A DNA stretch of 64,000 nucleotides, taken from positions 6,174,951 to 6,238,950 of the forward strand of contig NZ_LFJC01000003.1 in the NCBI RefSeq assembly GCF_002776695.1, in the 5' to 3' direction. The translations under genes and the position numbers were made by a program. Source of the DNA: Bradyrhizobium nitroreducens (GTDB lineage: Bacteria; Pseudomonadota; Alphaproteobacteria; Rhizobiales; Xanthobacteraceae). Below are positions 15,278 through 25,606 of this stretch, piece by piece. Position 1 is the stretch's first letter; every line of letters starts with the position of its first letter. Below the pieces are notes generated by a model, which searched no databases, was not told the DNA's origin, and saw only the letters and a list, made by a program, of their open reading frames with translations.

Positions 15278-16636
15278 ATGAATGACGTCCGATCGATGAA
15301 CCGCCGCCGCTTCATGACCCTGACCGGATCGACGCTCGCGATGCTCGGGAGCGGGCAGGCCTTCGCGCAGGGCCGAATTCGTATCGACCCGACCGAATTC
15401 CAGCCGATCCCGATCGCGATCACCAATTTCCTGCCGGGCTCGCCGTCCGACGGCGACGTCGGCAATGGCGTCACGCAGGTCATCACCAACAATCTGAAGC
15501 GCTCGGGCCTGTTCGCGCCGATCGACCAGGCCGCCTTCATCGAGCGCATCAACAACATGGACGTCGCGCCGCAATTCCAGAACTGGAAGACGCTCAACGC
15601 GCAGGCCCTCGTCACAGGCCGCATGACGCGCCAGCCCGACGGCCGGCTGAAGGCCGAATTCCGCCTGTGGGACGTGGTCTCCGGCCAGCAGCTCGCCGGA
15701 CAGCAATATTTCACCTCGCCGGAATATTGGCGCCGCATCGCCCACATCATCTCCGACCAGATCTATGAGCGGATGACCGGCGAGAAGGGCTATTTCGACA
15801 GCCGCGTGGTGTTCGTGGACGAGAGCGGGCCGAAGGAGCGACGCGTCAAGCGGCTCGCGATGATGGACCAGGACGGCGCCAATGTGCGCTATCTGACCCG
15901 CGGCGCCGACCTCGTGCTGACGCCGCGCTTCTCGCCGAACTCGCAAGAGATCACCTATATGGAGTTCGGCCAGGGCGATCCGAAGGTCTATCTCTTCAAC
16001 ATCGAGACCGGCCAGCGCGAGATCGTCGGCAACTTCCCGGGCATGACCTTTGCGCCGCGCTTCTCGCCGGACGGCCAGCGCGTCATCATGAGCCTGCAAC
16101 AGGGCGGCAATTCCAATCTGTTCGTGATGGATCTGCGCTCGCGCTCGACCACGCGTCTCACCGACACGCCGGCGATCGATACCTCGCCGTCCTATTCGCC
16201 CGACGGCACCCGCATCTGCTTCGAGTCCGATCGCGGCGGCCGGTCGCAGATCTATGTGATGGCGGCGGGCGGCGGACAGGCGCAGCGCATCTCGTTCTCC
16301 AAGGACGACACCAACGCCAGCTATTCGACGCCGGTGTGGTCGCCGAAGGGCGATTACATCGCCTTCACCCGGCAGGGCGGCGGGCAGTTCTCGATCGGCG
16401 TCATGAAGCCTGACGGCTCCGGCGAGCGGCTGCTCACCTCCGGCTTCCACAACGAAGGCCCGACCTTCTCGCCGAACGGCCGCGTGCTGATGTTCTTCCG
16501 CGATCCCGGCGGCAATGGCGGACCGTCGCTCTACAGCGTCGACATCTCCGGTCGCAACGAGCTCAAGGTGCCGACGCCGGGCTTCGCCTCCGACCCGGCA
16601 TGGTCGCCGCTGTTGTCCTCGACGGCGGGCCAATAG
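15278..16636 (+). CDS. tolB: Tol-Pal system periplasmic protein TolB
   Basis: A 452-residue periplasmic protein with an N-terminal domain (about 30-170) and a six-bladed beta-propeller of WD40-like/PD40 repeats, visible as repeated FSPNSQEITY, FSPDGQRVIM, YSPDGTRICF, WSPKGDYIAF and FSPNGRVLMF. It interacts with Pal and TolA. The signal peptide starts MNRRRFMTLTGS and ends AFA-QG; the RRRFM pattern suggests Tat export. I start at ATG 15278. A GTG at 15251, overlapping the tolA stop, would add nine residues and couple translation. Confidence 0.94.
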   Translation: MNDVRSMNRRRFMTLTGSTLAMLGSGQAFAQGRIRIDPTEFQPIPIAITNFLPGSPSDGDVGNGVTQVITNNLKRSGLFAPIDQAAFIERINNMDVAPQFQNWKTLNAQALVTGRMTRQPDGRLKAEFRLWDVVSGQQLAGQQYFTSPEYWRRIAHIISDQIYERMTGEKGYFDSRVVFVDESGPKERRVKRLAMMDQDGANVRYLTRGADLVLTPRFSPNSQEITYMEFGQGDPKVYLFNIETGQREIVGNFPGMTFAPRFSPDGQRVIMSLQQGGNSNLFVMDLRSRSTTRLTDTPAIDTSPSYSPDGTRICFESDRGGRSQIYVMAAGGGQAQRISFSKDDTNASYSTPVWSPKGDYIAFTRQGGGQFSIGVMKPDGSGERLLTSGFHNEGPTFSPNGRVLMFFRDPGGNGGPSLYSVDISGRNELKVPTPGFASDPAWSPLLSSTAGQ

Positions 16637-16687
16637 ATCCGCGCGTTGGAAACGCGCGATGTTTTCGAAAAGGCGCGCGGATTTTTT
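16637..16687 (+). terminator. Terminator with competing upstream hairpin after tolB
   Basis: ATCCGCGC (16637-16644) can pair with GCGCGGAT (16675-16682), followed by six T (16682-16687), a good intrinsic terminator. The first arm, ATCCGCGCGTT, can instead pair with AACGCGCGAT (16651-16660). The two folds exclude each other, so it could be an attenuator or simply a stabilised end. Confidence 0.7.
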
Positions 16688-16877
16688 CGCATTCGGTGAG
16701 GAAAGCAATCCTTTCTTCACCTTGCGCTCGGCAAGCCTTGCCTAGCTGCTTGATATTTAAGCAGAAATCGGTTCGTCGATACCGAAAAACAACTCGACTT
16801 TAACGATGTTCCCTCAGAAAGGCTTCATCTGGGCTGGGTAAAAGTACGCGCCAAACAGGACGCGCGTACAAACACCA

Positions 16878-19208
16878 ATGCAGTTCGCAAGCCAAAGCGG
16901 AGCACCTGGACAGGCCTCGCCGACGATTTCGGCGGCGTTGATCGATTCCTTGTTCGAAGCTCCCCGACCGCTGCTGGCTGGGCTGGTGTTCGTCTCGATC
17001 GGGGCGGCGCTGACGGCCTTGAAGACCGCGGAGCCTTTGATCTGGGCCTGCGTCGGACTTCTGGCCCTCGCCGGCGTCATCCGCGCGTTCGATCTACATC
17101 TGTATCAGAAGCGCAAGGCGACGTTGACGGCCGCGGAAGCGGCGCGCTGGCAGAAGCGCTATCAGATCGGCGCGATGATCCAGGCGGCAGCGATCGGGAC
17201 GTGGTGCTCGACCACCCTGTTGGCCAGCGACGACGCCGTTGCCCATATGATCGCCCTGTCGGTTACGACCGGCATCGCGGCGGGCGGCGCGGGCAGGGCC
17301 TATGGCCGCCAATGGATATTCCAGCTGCAGGTCAGCCTCGTCTTCGTCCCGATCGTGATCGCCCTGGCGCTGCGGGGAACGCCGTTCTACGTGGCGATGT
17401 CGGTGGTCAGCGCTGCCTTCCTGTTCTCACTGATGGGAATCTCGGCCAATTTGCACAGGATATTCATGCGCGCGCTGGTCGCGCGTGAGCGCGAAGCAGC
17501 GCTCGCCGGCCAATTCGACACCGCGCTGAACAACATGCCGCACGGCCTGTGCATGTTCCACGTCGACGGTCGGCTCGCCGTCGTGAACCATCGTTTCGGC
17601 GCGATGATGAACCTGCCGAGCGATTTCGTGCAGGATGGCGCCAGCGCGCCGGAGATCATCGCGGCTTGCGTCGAGGCCGGGACTCTCTCGAAGGAGAATG
17701 GGGACCTGATCCTGCAGGGCATTCGCGAGCTCCGGAACAAGGAGATCGTGACCCCGGACCCGGACTCCGCACGCGGGCGTACGCTGTCATGGACCATTCA
17801 GCCGATGTCGGACGGAGGTGCAGTCGTCCTGCTCGAGGACATTACCGAACGCAAGAGTGCCGAGGCGAAGATCAGCCATCTCGCCCGCTATGACGAACTC
17901 ACGGCGCTGCCCAACCGCGTCAGCTTCCGCGACGAGATCGAACGGCTGCTGGCAGCTTCGCATCATTCCGAGCGGCTTTCGGCGCTGTTGTTCGTCGACC
18001 TCGACCAGTTCAAGCAGGTCAACGACACGCTCGGTCATCCCTGCGGCGACCAGCTGCTGTGCGCCGTCGCGAACCGTCTGCGCGAGATGCTGCGCCCGGA
18101 GGATTTCGTCGCCCGCTTCGGCGGCGATGAGTTCGTCGTGTTCCAGCAGAACATCTCTTCGCCCGAAGACGCCGCCGCGCTTGCCCGCCGCATCGTCGAA
18201 CGGCTGAGCGAGCGCTACCGCATCGACAATCACCTGGTCGAGATCGGCGCCAGCGTCGGCATCGCGCTGACCTCGCCGGAGGGCGCCAGCGCCGACACGC
18301 TGCTCAAGAACGCCGACATGGCGCTGTATCGCGCCAAGGCGGACGGCCGCGGCACCTTCTGCTTCTTCCGCGACGAGATGGCGGCGACCGTCGAGGCGCG
18401 CCGCATCCTCGAGCTGGACCTGCGCAAGGCGCTCGCCAACGAGGAATTCGAGCTGTTCTACCAGCCGCTGGTCAACCTGAAGTCCGGCAAGATCACCACC
18501 TGCGAGGCGCTGCTGCGCTGGAATCATCCGGTGCGCGGCACGGTCTCGCCGGTCGACATCATCCCGGTCGCCGAGGACATGGGCCTGATCGTCGATCTCG
18601 GCCGCTGGATCCTGCGCCGCGCCTGCATGGAATGCATGAAGTGGCCGGAGAACGTCAGCGTCGCCGTCAACTTCTCGCCGCAGCAATTCCACCAGCGCGA
18701 CGTGTTGAGTGAGATCCGTTATGCACTCGAAGTGTCGGGTCTGCCGGCGCATCGGCTGGAGATCGAGATCACCGAGTCCTCGCTGCTGCGCAACACCCAG
18801 CTCACCCACGACATCCTGTCGCAATTGCACGCGCTCGGCGTGCGCATCTCGCTCGACGATTTCGGCACCGGCTATTCCAGCCTCAGCTATCTGCACAATT
18901 TCCCGATGCATAAGGTGAAGATCGACCGCTCCTTCCTGGAAGGCATCGACACGGACCGGCCGCTGATGCTGTTGCGCGGCGTGGCGAGACTGTCGGCCGA
19001 CCTCGGCATGGCGGTCGTGGTCGAGGGCATCGAGACCAACGAGCAGCTCGAGCTGATCAGCGCCGACGGGACGGTGACCGAGGGACAGGGTTATCTGTTC
19101 AGCCGGCCGGTGCCCGCGGTGCGGGTGCGCCAGTTGCTCAATGCCTCGCATGGTCGGCGCATGCTCGACGGTCAGGTCGTTGCGATCTCGTCGCGCTCCT
19201 TCGCCTGA
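16878..19208 (+). CDS. Membrane-bound PAS-GGDEF-EAL cyclic-di-GMP protein
   Basis: A 776-residue protein. Five or so N-terminal membrane segments (about 33-200) precede a PAS-like domain (about 210-325, FDTALNNMPHGLCMFHVDGR), a GGDEF domain (about 330-490) and an EAL domain (about 505-755). GGDEF at about 415-419 is intact, and RPED five residues before it is a canonical inhibitory I-site. The EAL triad in CEALLRW and the DDFGTGYSS and KIDRSF motifs are intact too. It could therefore both make and degrade c-di-GMP. It lies between tolB and pal and is probably transcribed separately, since a terminator precedes it. Confidence 0.95.
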   Translation: MQFASQSGAPGQASPTISAALIDSLFEAPRPLLAGLVFVSIGAALTALKTAEPLIWACVGLLALAGVIRAFDLHLYQKRKATLTAAEAARWQKRYQIGAMIQAAAIGTWCSTTLLASDDAVAHMIALSVTTGIAAGGAGRAYGRQWIFQLQVSLVFVPIVIALALRGTPFYVAMSVVSAAFLFSLMGISANLHRIFMRALVAREREAALAGQFDTALNNMPHGLCMFHVDGRLAVVNHRFGAMMNLPSDFVQDGASAPEIIAACVEAGTLSKENGDLILQGIRELRNKEIVTPDPDSARGRTLSWTIQPMSDGGAVVLLEDITERKSAEAKISHLARYDELTALPNRVSFRDEIERLLAASHHSERLSALLFVDLDQFKQVNDTLGHPCGDQLLCAVANRLREMLRPEDFVARFGGDEFVVFQQNISSPEDAAALARRIVERLSERYRIDNHLVEIGASVGIALTSPEGASADTLLKNADMALYRAKADGRGTFCFFRDEMAATVEARRILELDLRKALANEEFELFYQPLVNLKSGKITTCEALLRWNHPVRGTVSPVDIIPVAEDMGLIVDLGRWILRRACMECMKWPENVSVAVNFSPQQFHQRDVLSEIRYALEVSGLPAHRLEIEITESSLLRNTQLTHDILSQLHALGVRISLDDFGTGYSSLSYLHNFPMHKVKIDRSFLEGIDTDRPLMLLRGVARLSADLGMAVVVEGIETNEQLELISADGTVTEGQGYLFSRPVPAVRVRQLLNASHGRRMLDGQVVAISSRSFA

Positions 19209-19306
19209 CTTCGGTTCTCGAGATTTCCCGTCATTTCAGCTCGTTACAGGGTCTCCGTAGTCGCACGGGGGGTTAACTGTAATCGATTCAAGCCTTTGCA
19301 ATTCGG

Positions 19307-19329
19307 TTAAGGAGGCGTTAATGTTTTAG
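19307..19329 (+). promoter_or_regulatory. Strong ribosome binding site with a two-codon open frame
   Basis: TAAGGAGG at 19308-19315 is followed after a normal spacing by ATG-TTT-TAG (19321-19329), a complete frame of Met-Phe-stop. It lies 37 bases before the start of the FeeM-like gene. The site may be a leader that loads ribosomes, or a chance match. Confidence 0.4.
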
Positions 19330-19365
19330 AACTCGCGGAAGTTGTTGACGTGTGTGGAGTGTCAG

Positions 19366-20091
19366 ATGGAATCCCCGGCCGAGCCGCGCGCTCCGCTTTT
19401 CATGCGGGGGGCAGGGATTTTTGATCGGGTCGACTACCGGCTGATCGAAACTCCGGAAGACAAGGACCGCCTCTATGAGATGCGCTATCGGGCCTATCTG
19501 CAGGGCGGATTGATCCTGCCGTCGGAGTCGCGTCGCGTCAGCGACCGCTATGACGACGCGCCGAACGCATGGACGTTCGGAATTCACGTCGATGGCGAAC
19601 TCTGCAGCTCCGTCCGCCTGCACATCCTGACGTCGGACCAGCGCATGTCCTATGCGACCGAGTTGTTCGGAGACGTGCTTCACCCGCGTCTCGATCGCGG
19701 TGAGGTTTTCGTCGATCCGGCGCGTTTTGTTGCCGACCCGGAGCAGGCCCGGCGGTTCCCCGAGCTGCCCTACGTCACGCTGCGCCTCGCTTACCTGGCG
19801 TGCGAGCATTTCAATGCCGATACCGGACTTGCGCAGGTCCGGGCGGAACATCAAGCGTTCTACCGCCGGGTCTTCCTGCACGAGGCGATCACGGAACCGC
19901 GCTCGTTTCCGAACGTGTTGAAGAAGGTCGCCTTGATGGCGTCTGATTTCCGGAGCCTGCGAGAGCGGGTCCTGACGCGCTTTCCGATCATGCGTTCGAG
20001 CGCCTTCGAGCGGCGGATGCTGTTCGACCGCGGGAGCGTCCGCACCGCGGCGCCCCGCCCGGTGCTGGTCGCGAGTACGGCGCAAGCCTGA
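19366..20091 (+). CDS. FeeM/LuxI-like N-acyltransferase
   Basis: A 241-residue protein with the autoinducer-synthase/GNAT fold pattern: DKDRLYEMRYRAYLQGG, then RRVSDRYDDAPNAWTFGIHVDGELCSSVRLH, then a strand-helix core VFVDPARFV ... LPYVTLRLAYLACEHF. This resembles N-acyl amino acid synthases (FeeM type) and, more distantly, acyl-homoserine lactone synthases. It probably joins an acyl chain from acyl-ACP to an amino compound. No luxR gene is adjacent. The ATG at 19366 is the only sensible start. It lies between the GGDEF-EAL gene and pal. Confidence 0.65.
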   Translation: MESPAEPRAPLFMRGAGIFDRVDYRLIETPEDKDRLYEMRYRAYLQGGLILPSESRRVSDRYDDAPNAWTFGIHVDGELCSSVRLHILTSDQRMSYATELFGDVLHPRLDRGEVFVDPARFVADPEQARRFPELPYVTLRLAYLACEHFNADTGLAQVRAEHQAFYRRVFLHEAITEPRSFPNVLKKVALMASDFRSLRERVLTRFPIMRSSAFERRMLFDRGSVRTAAPRPVLVASTAQA

Positions 20092-20371
20092 GGTCCGGCG
20101 CCAATCCCTTTTCCAACCGGCTCCATGGCGGCGGTTTTGCCGGGAGCCCGGCCCAAAATTCCGGCCGAAACCGGTGTTTTTGCCGGCTTCCACGGCTTGC
20201 CTTCACCCTCGCGCCACATTTACAACCCATTAACCATGATGGGTGCTTTTCGCCGGTTGGGGGCATTTGATCGGCCGAGGCAAGGTTCCGTCAAGGTTGA
20301 CGGAACGTTCGCTTAACCAACCCCCTGTAGACCGGACAGCAGTGGACGAACGTGAGCGTGGAGGCTCCGGA
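20092..20371. promoter_or_regulatory. pal: pal upstream region with a 22-base palindrome
   Basis: GTTCCGTCAA (20285-20294) and TTGACGGAAC (20297-20306) are perfect inverted copies around GG, ending 65 bases before the pal start. This is a good candidate operator or 5' leader hairpin. GC-rich inverted pieces around 20120-20205 (GCCGGGAGCCCGGC among them) could end the upstream mRNA. Confidence 0.5.
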
Positions 20372-20860
20372 ATGAAACATCCTATGCGTATCCTCCAGGG
20401 ATTGAAGCTGGCCGCGGTGCTCGCCGTCGCCCTGTCGATGGGGGCCTGCGCCAACAAGAATGCTGCGACGGATGCGATGGCCAATGCGGCGACGCCGGGC
20501 AGCCAGCAGGACTTCGTGGTGAACGTGGGCGACCGCGTGTTCTTCGAAAGCGACCAGACCGATCTGACCCCGCAGGCGATCGTGACCCTGGAGAAGCAGG
20601 CGCAGTGGCTCCAGACCTATCCGCGCTACTCCTTCACCATCGAAGGTCATGCCGACGAGCGCGGCACGCGCGAATACAACATCGCGCTCGGCGCCCGCCG
20701 CGCCCAGTCGGTCCGCTCGTTCCTCGCCTCGCGCGGCATCGATGCGAATCGCATGCGCACGATCTCCTACGGCAAGGAGCGGCCGGTCGCCGTCTGTAAC
20801 GACATCTCCTGCTGGTCGCAGAACCGTCGCGCCGTCACCGTGCTGAACGCGAGCTCCTGA
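20372..20860 (+). CDS. pal: Peptidoglycan-associated lipoprotein Pal
   Basis: A 162-residue outer-membrane lipoprotein. The signal peptide ends in LSMGAC, making Cys26 the lipidated residue. The OmpA-like domain (about 55-160) carries FESDQTDLTPQA and the peptidoglycan-binding GHADERGTREYNIALGARRA. It anchors the outer membrane to the wall and is mobilised by TolA/TolB at division. GGAGG lies eight bases before the ATG at 20372; longer in-frame starts are rejected because they would bury the signal peptide. A terminator separates it from cpoB. Confidence 0.97.
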   Translation: MKHPMRILQGLKLAAVLAVALSMGACANKNAATDAMANAATPGSQQDFVVNVGDRVFFESDQTDLTPQAIVTLEKQAQWLQTYPRYSFTIEGHADERGTREYNIALGARRAQSVRSFLASRGIDANRMRTISYGKERPVAVCNDISCWSQNRRAVTVLNASS

Positions 20861-20900
20861 CGTTCGGTCAGGCCCCGTTCATCTTCACAGACCGATTATG

Positions 20901-20930
20901 CCGGCGCCCTCTCGGGCGCCGGTTTCGTTT
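20901..20930 (+). terminator. Rho-independent terminator after pal
   Basis: CCGGCGCCC (20901-20909) and GGGCGCCGG (20914-20922) form a perfect stem with a TCTC loop, followed by TTTCGTTT. It can limit read-through from pal into cpoB. Confidence 0.85.
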
Positions 20931-21047
20931 CAGCATTCTGTGACAGAATCCCCGTGGTACCAGACACATTTTTGGCGTACTCCCCTTCAATGTGTGGCGC
21001 GTCACATGTTCCGTCGCAGGCCATTTCGCTTTCGTCGTCAGGGCAAG

Positions 21048-22088
21048 ATGTCATCCAGATTTAAGGTCTTTACCGGCACCGTGGCCATCGCCGCGCTGCT
21101 CCCCTTGTTCACGCCCGTCTTCGCCCAGACCGATGATGATCCCGAGATGCGGATCGAGCGGCTGGAGAACCAGCTGCGCCAGCTCACCGGCCAGAACGAG
21201 GAGCTGCAATACCGCAATCGCCAGCTCGAAGAGCGGCTGCGGGCGCTCGAGGGCGGCGCGCAAGGCGGGCCCGGACAGGCGCCCAACGTCGCGGCGATGC
21301 CGCCCGCCCAGATCGGACCAGGTCAGGTCGCGCCCGGCTATCGCCAGCAGCCGCAGGCCGTGCAGCCGAATTACGAGCAGCCGCAGATAGCGTCTCCCGC
21401 TCCGATCGTTCAGGAGCAGCCGGCGCCGGGCGCCCCCGGCACGCGCCGCCGCGGCGATGCCTTCGATCCGAACCAGAACCCGAACGCGCCGGGTGCGCCG
21501 CGCGCGCTCGGCGGCGGCGCGCAGCCGATGCCGTCCGGAGCGCCCGGCGGCCGCGGCGCCGGCGAGCCGCTCGATCTCGCCAACACCGCCCCCCGTTATC
21601 AGCAACAGGCGGCGCCCCCGGCGGCGCAGCCCGGCTATCCGCCGGCCCAATCCGGCTATCCGGCGCCTGCCGGCGCTCCGGCCCTGACGACGCTGCCGCC
21701 CTCGGCGACGCCGCGCGACGAGTTCGACCTCGGCATCGGCTACATGCAGCGCAAGGACTATGCGCTCGCCGAGCAGACCATGAAGAACTTCACGCAGAAA
21801 TATCCGAGCGATCCGCTGCTCGGGGACGCGCAATACTGGCTCGGCGAGAGCTACTTCCAGCGCCAGCAATATCGCGACTCCGCGGAGGCTTTCCTCGCCG
21901 TCACAACCAAATACGAGAAATCGGCCAAGGCCCCGGATGCGCTGCTGCGGCTTGGACAGTCGCTCGCCGCGCTGAAGGAAAAGGAAGCCGCCTGCGCCGC
22001 CTTCGGCGAGGTCGGCCGCAAATATCCGCGCGCCTCCGCCGGCGTCAAAGCCGCGGTCGACCGCGAGCAGAAACGGGTGAAGTGCTGA
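21048..22088 (+). CDS. cpoB: Cell division coordinator CpoB (YbgF)
   Basis: A 346-residue periplasmic protein with a signal peptide (about 1-26, ending VFA-QT), an N-terminal coiled coil (about 33-68, RIERLENQLRQLTGQNEELQ) for trimerisation, a long Pro/Gln/Gly-rich linker (about 70-220) and three TPR units (about 225-346, DEFDLGIGYMQRKDYALAEQ). In the family it links Tol-Pal constriction to peptidoglycan synthesis. Alternative in-frame start 21006 adds a basic stretch before the signal peptide. It follows pal after a terminator, the usual alphaproteobacterial order. Confidence 0.92.
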   Translation: MSSRFKVFTGTVAIAALLPLFTPVFAQTDDDPEMRIERLENQLRQLTGQNEELQYRNRQLEERLRALEGGAQGGPGQAPNVAAMPPAQIGPGQVAPGYRQQPQAVQPNYEQPQIASPAPIVQEQPAPGAPGTRRRGDAFDPNQNPNAPGAPRALGGGAQPMPSGAPGGRGAGEPLDLANTAPRYQQQAAPPAAQPGYPPAQSGYPAPAGAPALTTLPPSATPRDEFDLGIGYMQRKDYALAEQTMKNFTQKYPSDPLLGDAQYWLGESYFQRQQYRDSAEAFLAVTTKYEKSAKAPDALLRLGQSLAALKEKEAACAAFGEVGRKYPRASAGVKAAVDREQKRVKC

Positions 22089-22164
22089 CGTCCGGGGGCC
22101 TGACAATGCGGATGGAGCTGCGCTAAACATTGCAGCCATCCGCTGGCGATTGCTGGGCAGCGTC

Positions 22165-23247
22165 ATGTCAGACGATGACAATTCTCCGATCTCGACACGC
22201 GAGGCGAGCCGACTCTTCGCCGGCCTGAAGAATGCGCCCGCTTTAGTGCTCGCCGTCTCCGGCGGGCCGGACTCGGTCGCGCTGATGTGGCTGATGGCGC
22301 GCTGGCAGCGCAGCCTTGCGCGCGCACCGCGTCTCACTGTCGTCACGATCGATCATGGCCTGCGGCGCGAGGCGGCGCGCGAGGCGCGCGAGGTCGAGCG
22401 GCTCGCCACTGAGCTCGGATTGCCGCACCGGACCCTGCGCTGGCGCGGCGCCAAGCCGAGGACGGGGCTGCCGGCCGCCGCACGCGAAGCCCGCTACCGC
22501 CTGCTCGCAGAGGCCGCGCGTGCCGTCGGCGCCAGCCACGTGCTGACCGCCCATACCCGCGACGACCAGGCCGAGACCCTGTTGATGCGCCTGTTCCGCG
22601 GCAGCGGACTTGCGGGGCTGTCGGCCATGGCTCCGCTCAGCGAGCGCGACGGGATCATGCTGGCGCGTCCGCTGCTCGACGTGGCGAAGGCGCAGCTGAT
22701 CGCGACCTTGAGGCGGGCGAAAGTCGACTTTGCCGACGACCCCACCAACCGCGACACCGCCTTCACCCGGCCACGGCTGCGCGCGCTGCTGCCGCTTCTC
22801 GCGGCCGAGGGTGGCGATAGCAGAAATCTGGCACGGCTCGCGACGCGGCTGGCGCGGGCCAATGCGGCGGTCGAGGTGCTGGCCGACGGCGCCGAGCGCT
22901 TCCTCCGTTTGCGGGATCGCGGCGATGCGTCGCAGGCGGGCGCTCGAAGCTTCGAGGCTTCGGCCTTCGCGGCCCTGCCGGAGGAGGTCCGGCTGCGGCT
23001 CCTGCTGCGGGCCATCAACGCGCTCGGGCATGAAGGGCCTGCGGAACTCGGCAAGGTCGAAACCCTGATGTCCGTGCTGGATCAGGCCATTGCGGCTAGT
23101 CTCCGCGCTCGCCCCGGTCGTCGCCCTGCCTTGAAGCAGACTCTTGCGGGAGCCTTGATCAGCCTTGCCGGCGGGCGTATCCAGATCGCACCGGCGCCGG
23201 CCAGGCGCCGCAAGGGCGGACAAGCTCGGGACGAGGGCGGATCATGA
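22165..23247 (+). CDS. tilS: tRNA(Ile)-lysidine synthase TilS
   Basis: A 360-residue N-type ATP pyrophosphatase that puts lysine on C34 of the tRNA-Ile with CAU anticodon, changing it from Met to Ile decoding. The PP-loop SGGPDS is at about residues 35-40, followed by TIDHGLR, AAREARYRLL, HTRDDQAETLLMRLFRGSGL and RPLLD, all typical. It lacks the long C-terminal domains of the E. coli enzyme, as do other alphaproteobacterial forms. I start at ATG 22165. It lies between cpoB and ftsH, a conserved order. Confidence 0.93.
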   Translation: MSDDDNSPISTREASRLFAGLKNAPALVLAVSGGPDSVALMWLMARWQRSLARAPRLTVVTIDHGLRREAAREAREVERLATELGLPHRTLRWRGAKPRTGLPAAAREARYRLLAEAARAVGASHVLTAHTRDDQAETLLMRLFRGSGLAGLSAMAPLSERDGIMLARPLLDVAKAQLIATLRRAKVDFADDPTNRDTAFTRPRLRALLPLLAAEGGDSRNLARLATRLARANAAVEVLADGAERFLRLRDRGDASQAGARSFEASAFAALPEEVRLRLLLRAINALGHEGPAELGKVETLMSVLDQAIAASLRARPGRRPALKQTLAGALISLAGGRIQIAPAPARRRKGGQARDEGGS

Positions 23248-23514
23248 CACCAGCCATTTCGGCCCGGCGCCGTCAGGACACCTTAACCAGGCCGGAAAAA
23301 CCCAGCCCCAGGCGCCATTATTTCAGCGGGAATCGCTCTAAGATGGGCTAAATAGTCCCATCTCATTCCCTTGGCAGCGACCCGGGCGGCACCTAAATTG
23401 TATGCGTCTAACCGAGAGGATTCCTTGGGGATTTTCTCTAGCTTGCCCAAGTAACACCTGAAGGTAACTCCTGAAGGACCAGGCCGCGATCCGCGCGACC
23501 ACGAAGGAAGATCG
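23248..23514. promoter_or_regulatory. ftsH: ftsH upstream region
   Basis: The 267-base gap between tilS and ftsH has no gene. It is the natural place for an ftsH promoter, but I cannot identify a clear heat-shock or housekeeping pair. GAAGGAAGATCG before the ATG supplies the ribosome binding site. Confidence 0.4.
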
Positions 23515-25440
<1,926 letters not shown>

Positions 25441-25462
25441 TCGCGAGCGACGGACGAGATTG

Positions 25463-25491
25463 AAAAACGCGGCGGAAACGCCGCGTTTTTT
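25463..25491 (+). terminator. Rho-independent terminator after ftsH
   Basis: AAAAACGCGGCG, loop GAAA and CGCCGCGTTTTTT form a perfect stem with a T-run. Confidence 0.95.
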
Positions 25492-25606
25492 GTTGGCTGG
25501 CGTTTCGCAGGCAGGGTGCCCGGCGCGGCGCCCCTGGACTCGCCTCGCGGCAAATGCGCGAAACATTAAAGACGACCTTAACGCTTGCGTCCTACTTTGG
25601 CCCGCC

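Noticed and set aside
19366..20091. A complete LuxI/LuxR quorum-sensing pair
   Set aside because: Only a FeeM/LuxI-like synthase is present; no LuxR-type gene is adjacent.
23248..23514. Possible riboswitch or RNA gene before ftsH
   Set aside because: No conserved motif or stable structure could be seen by eye.
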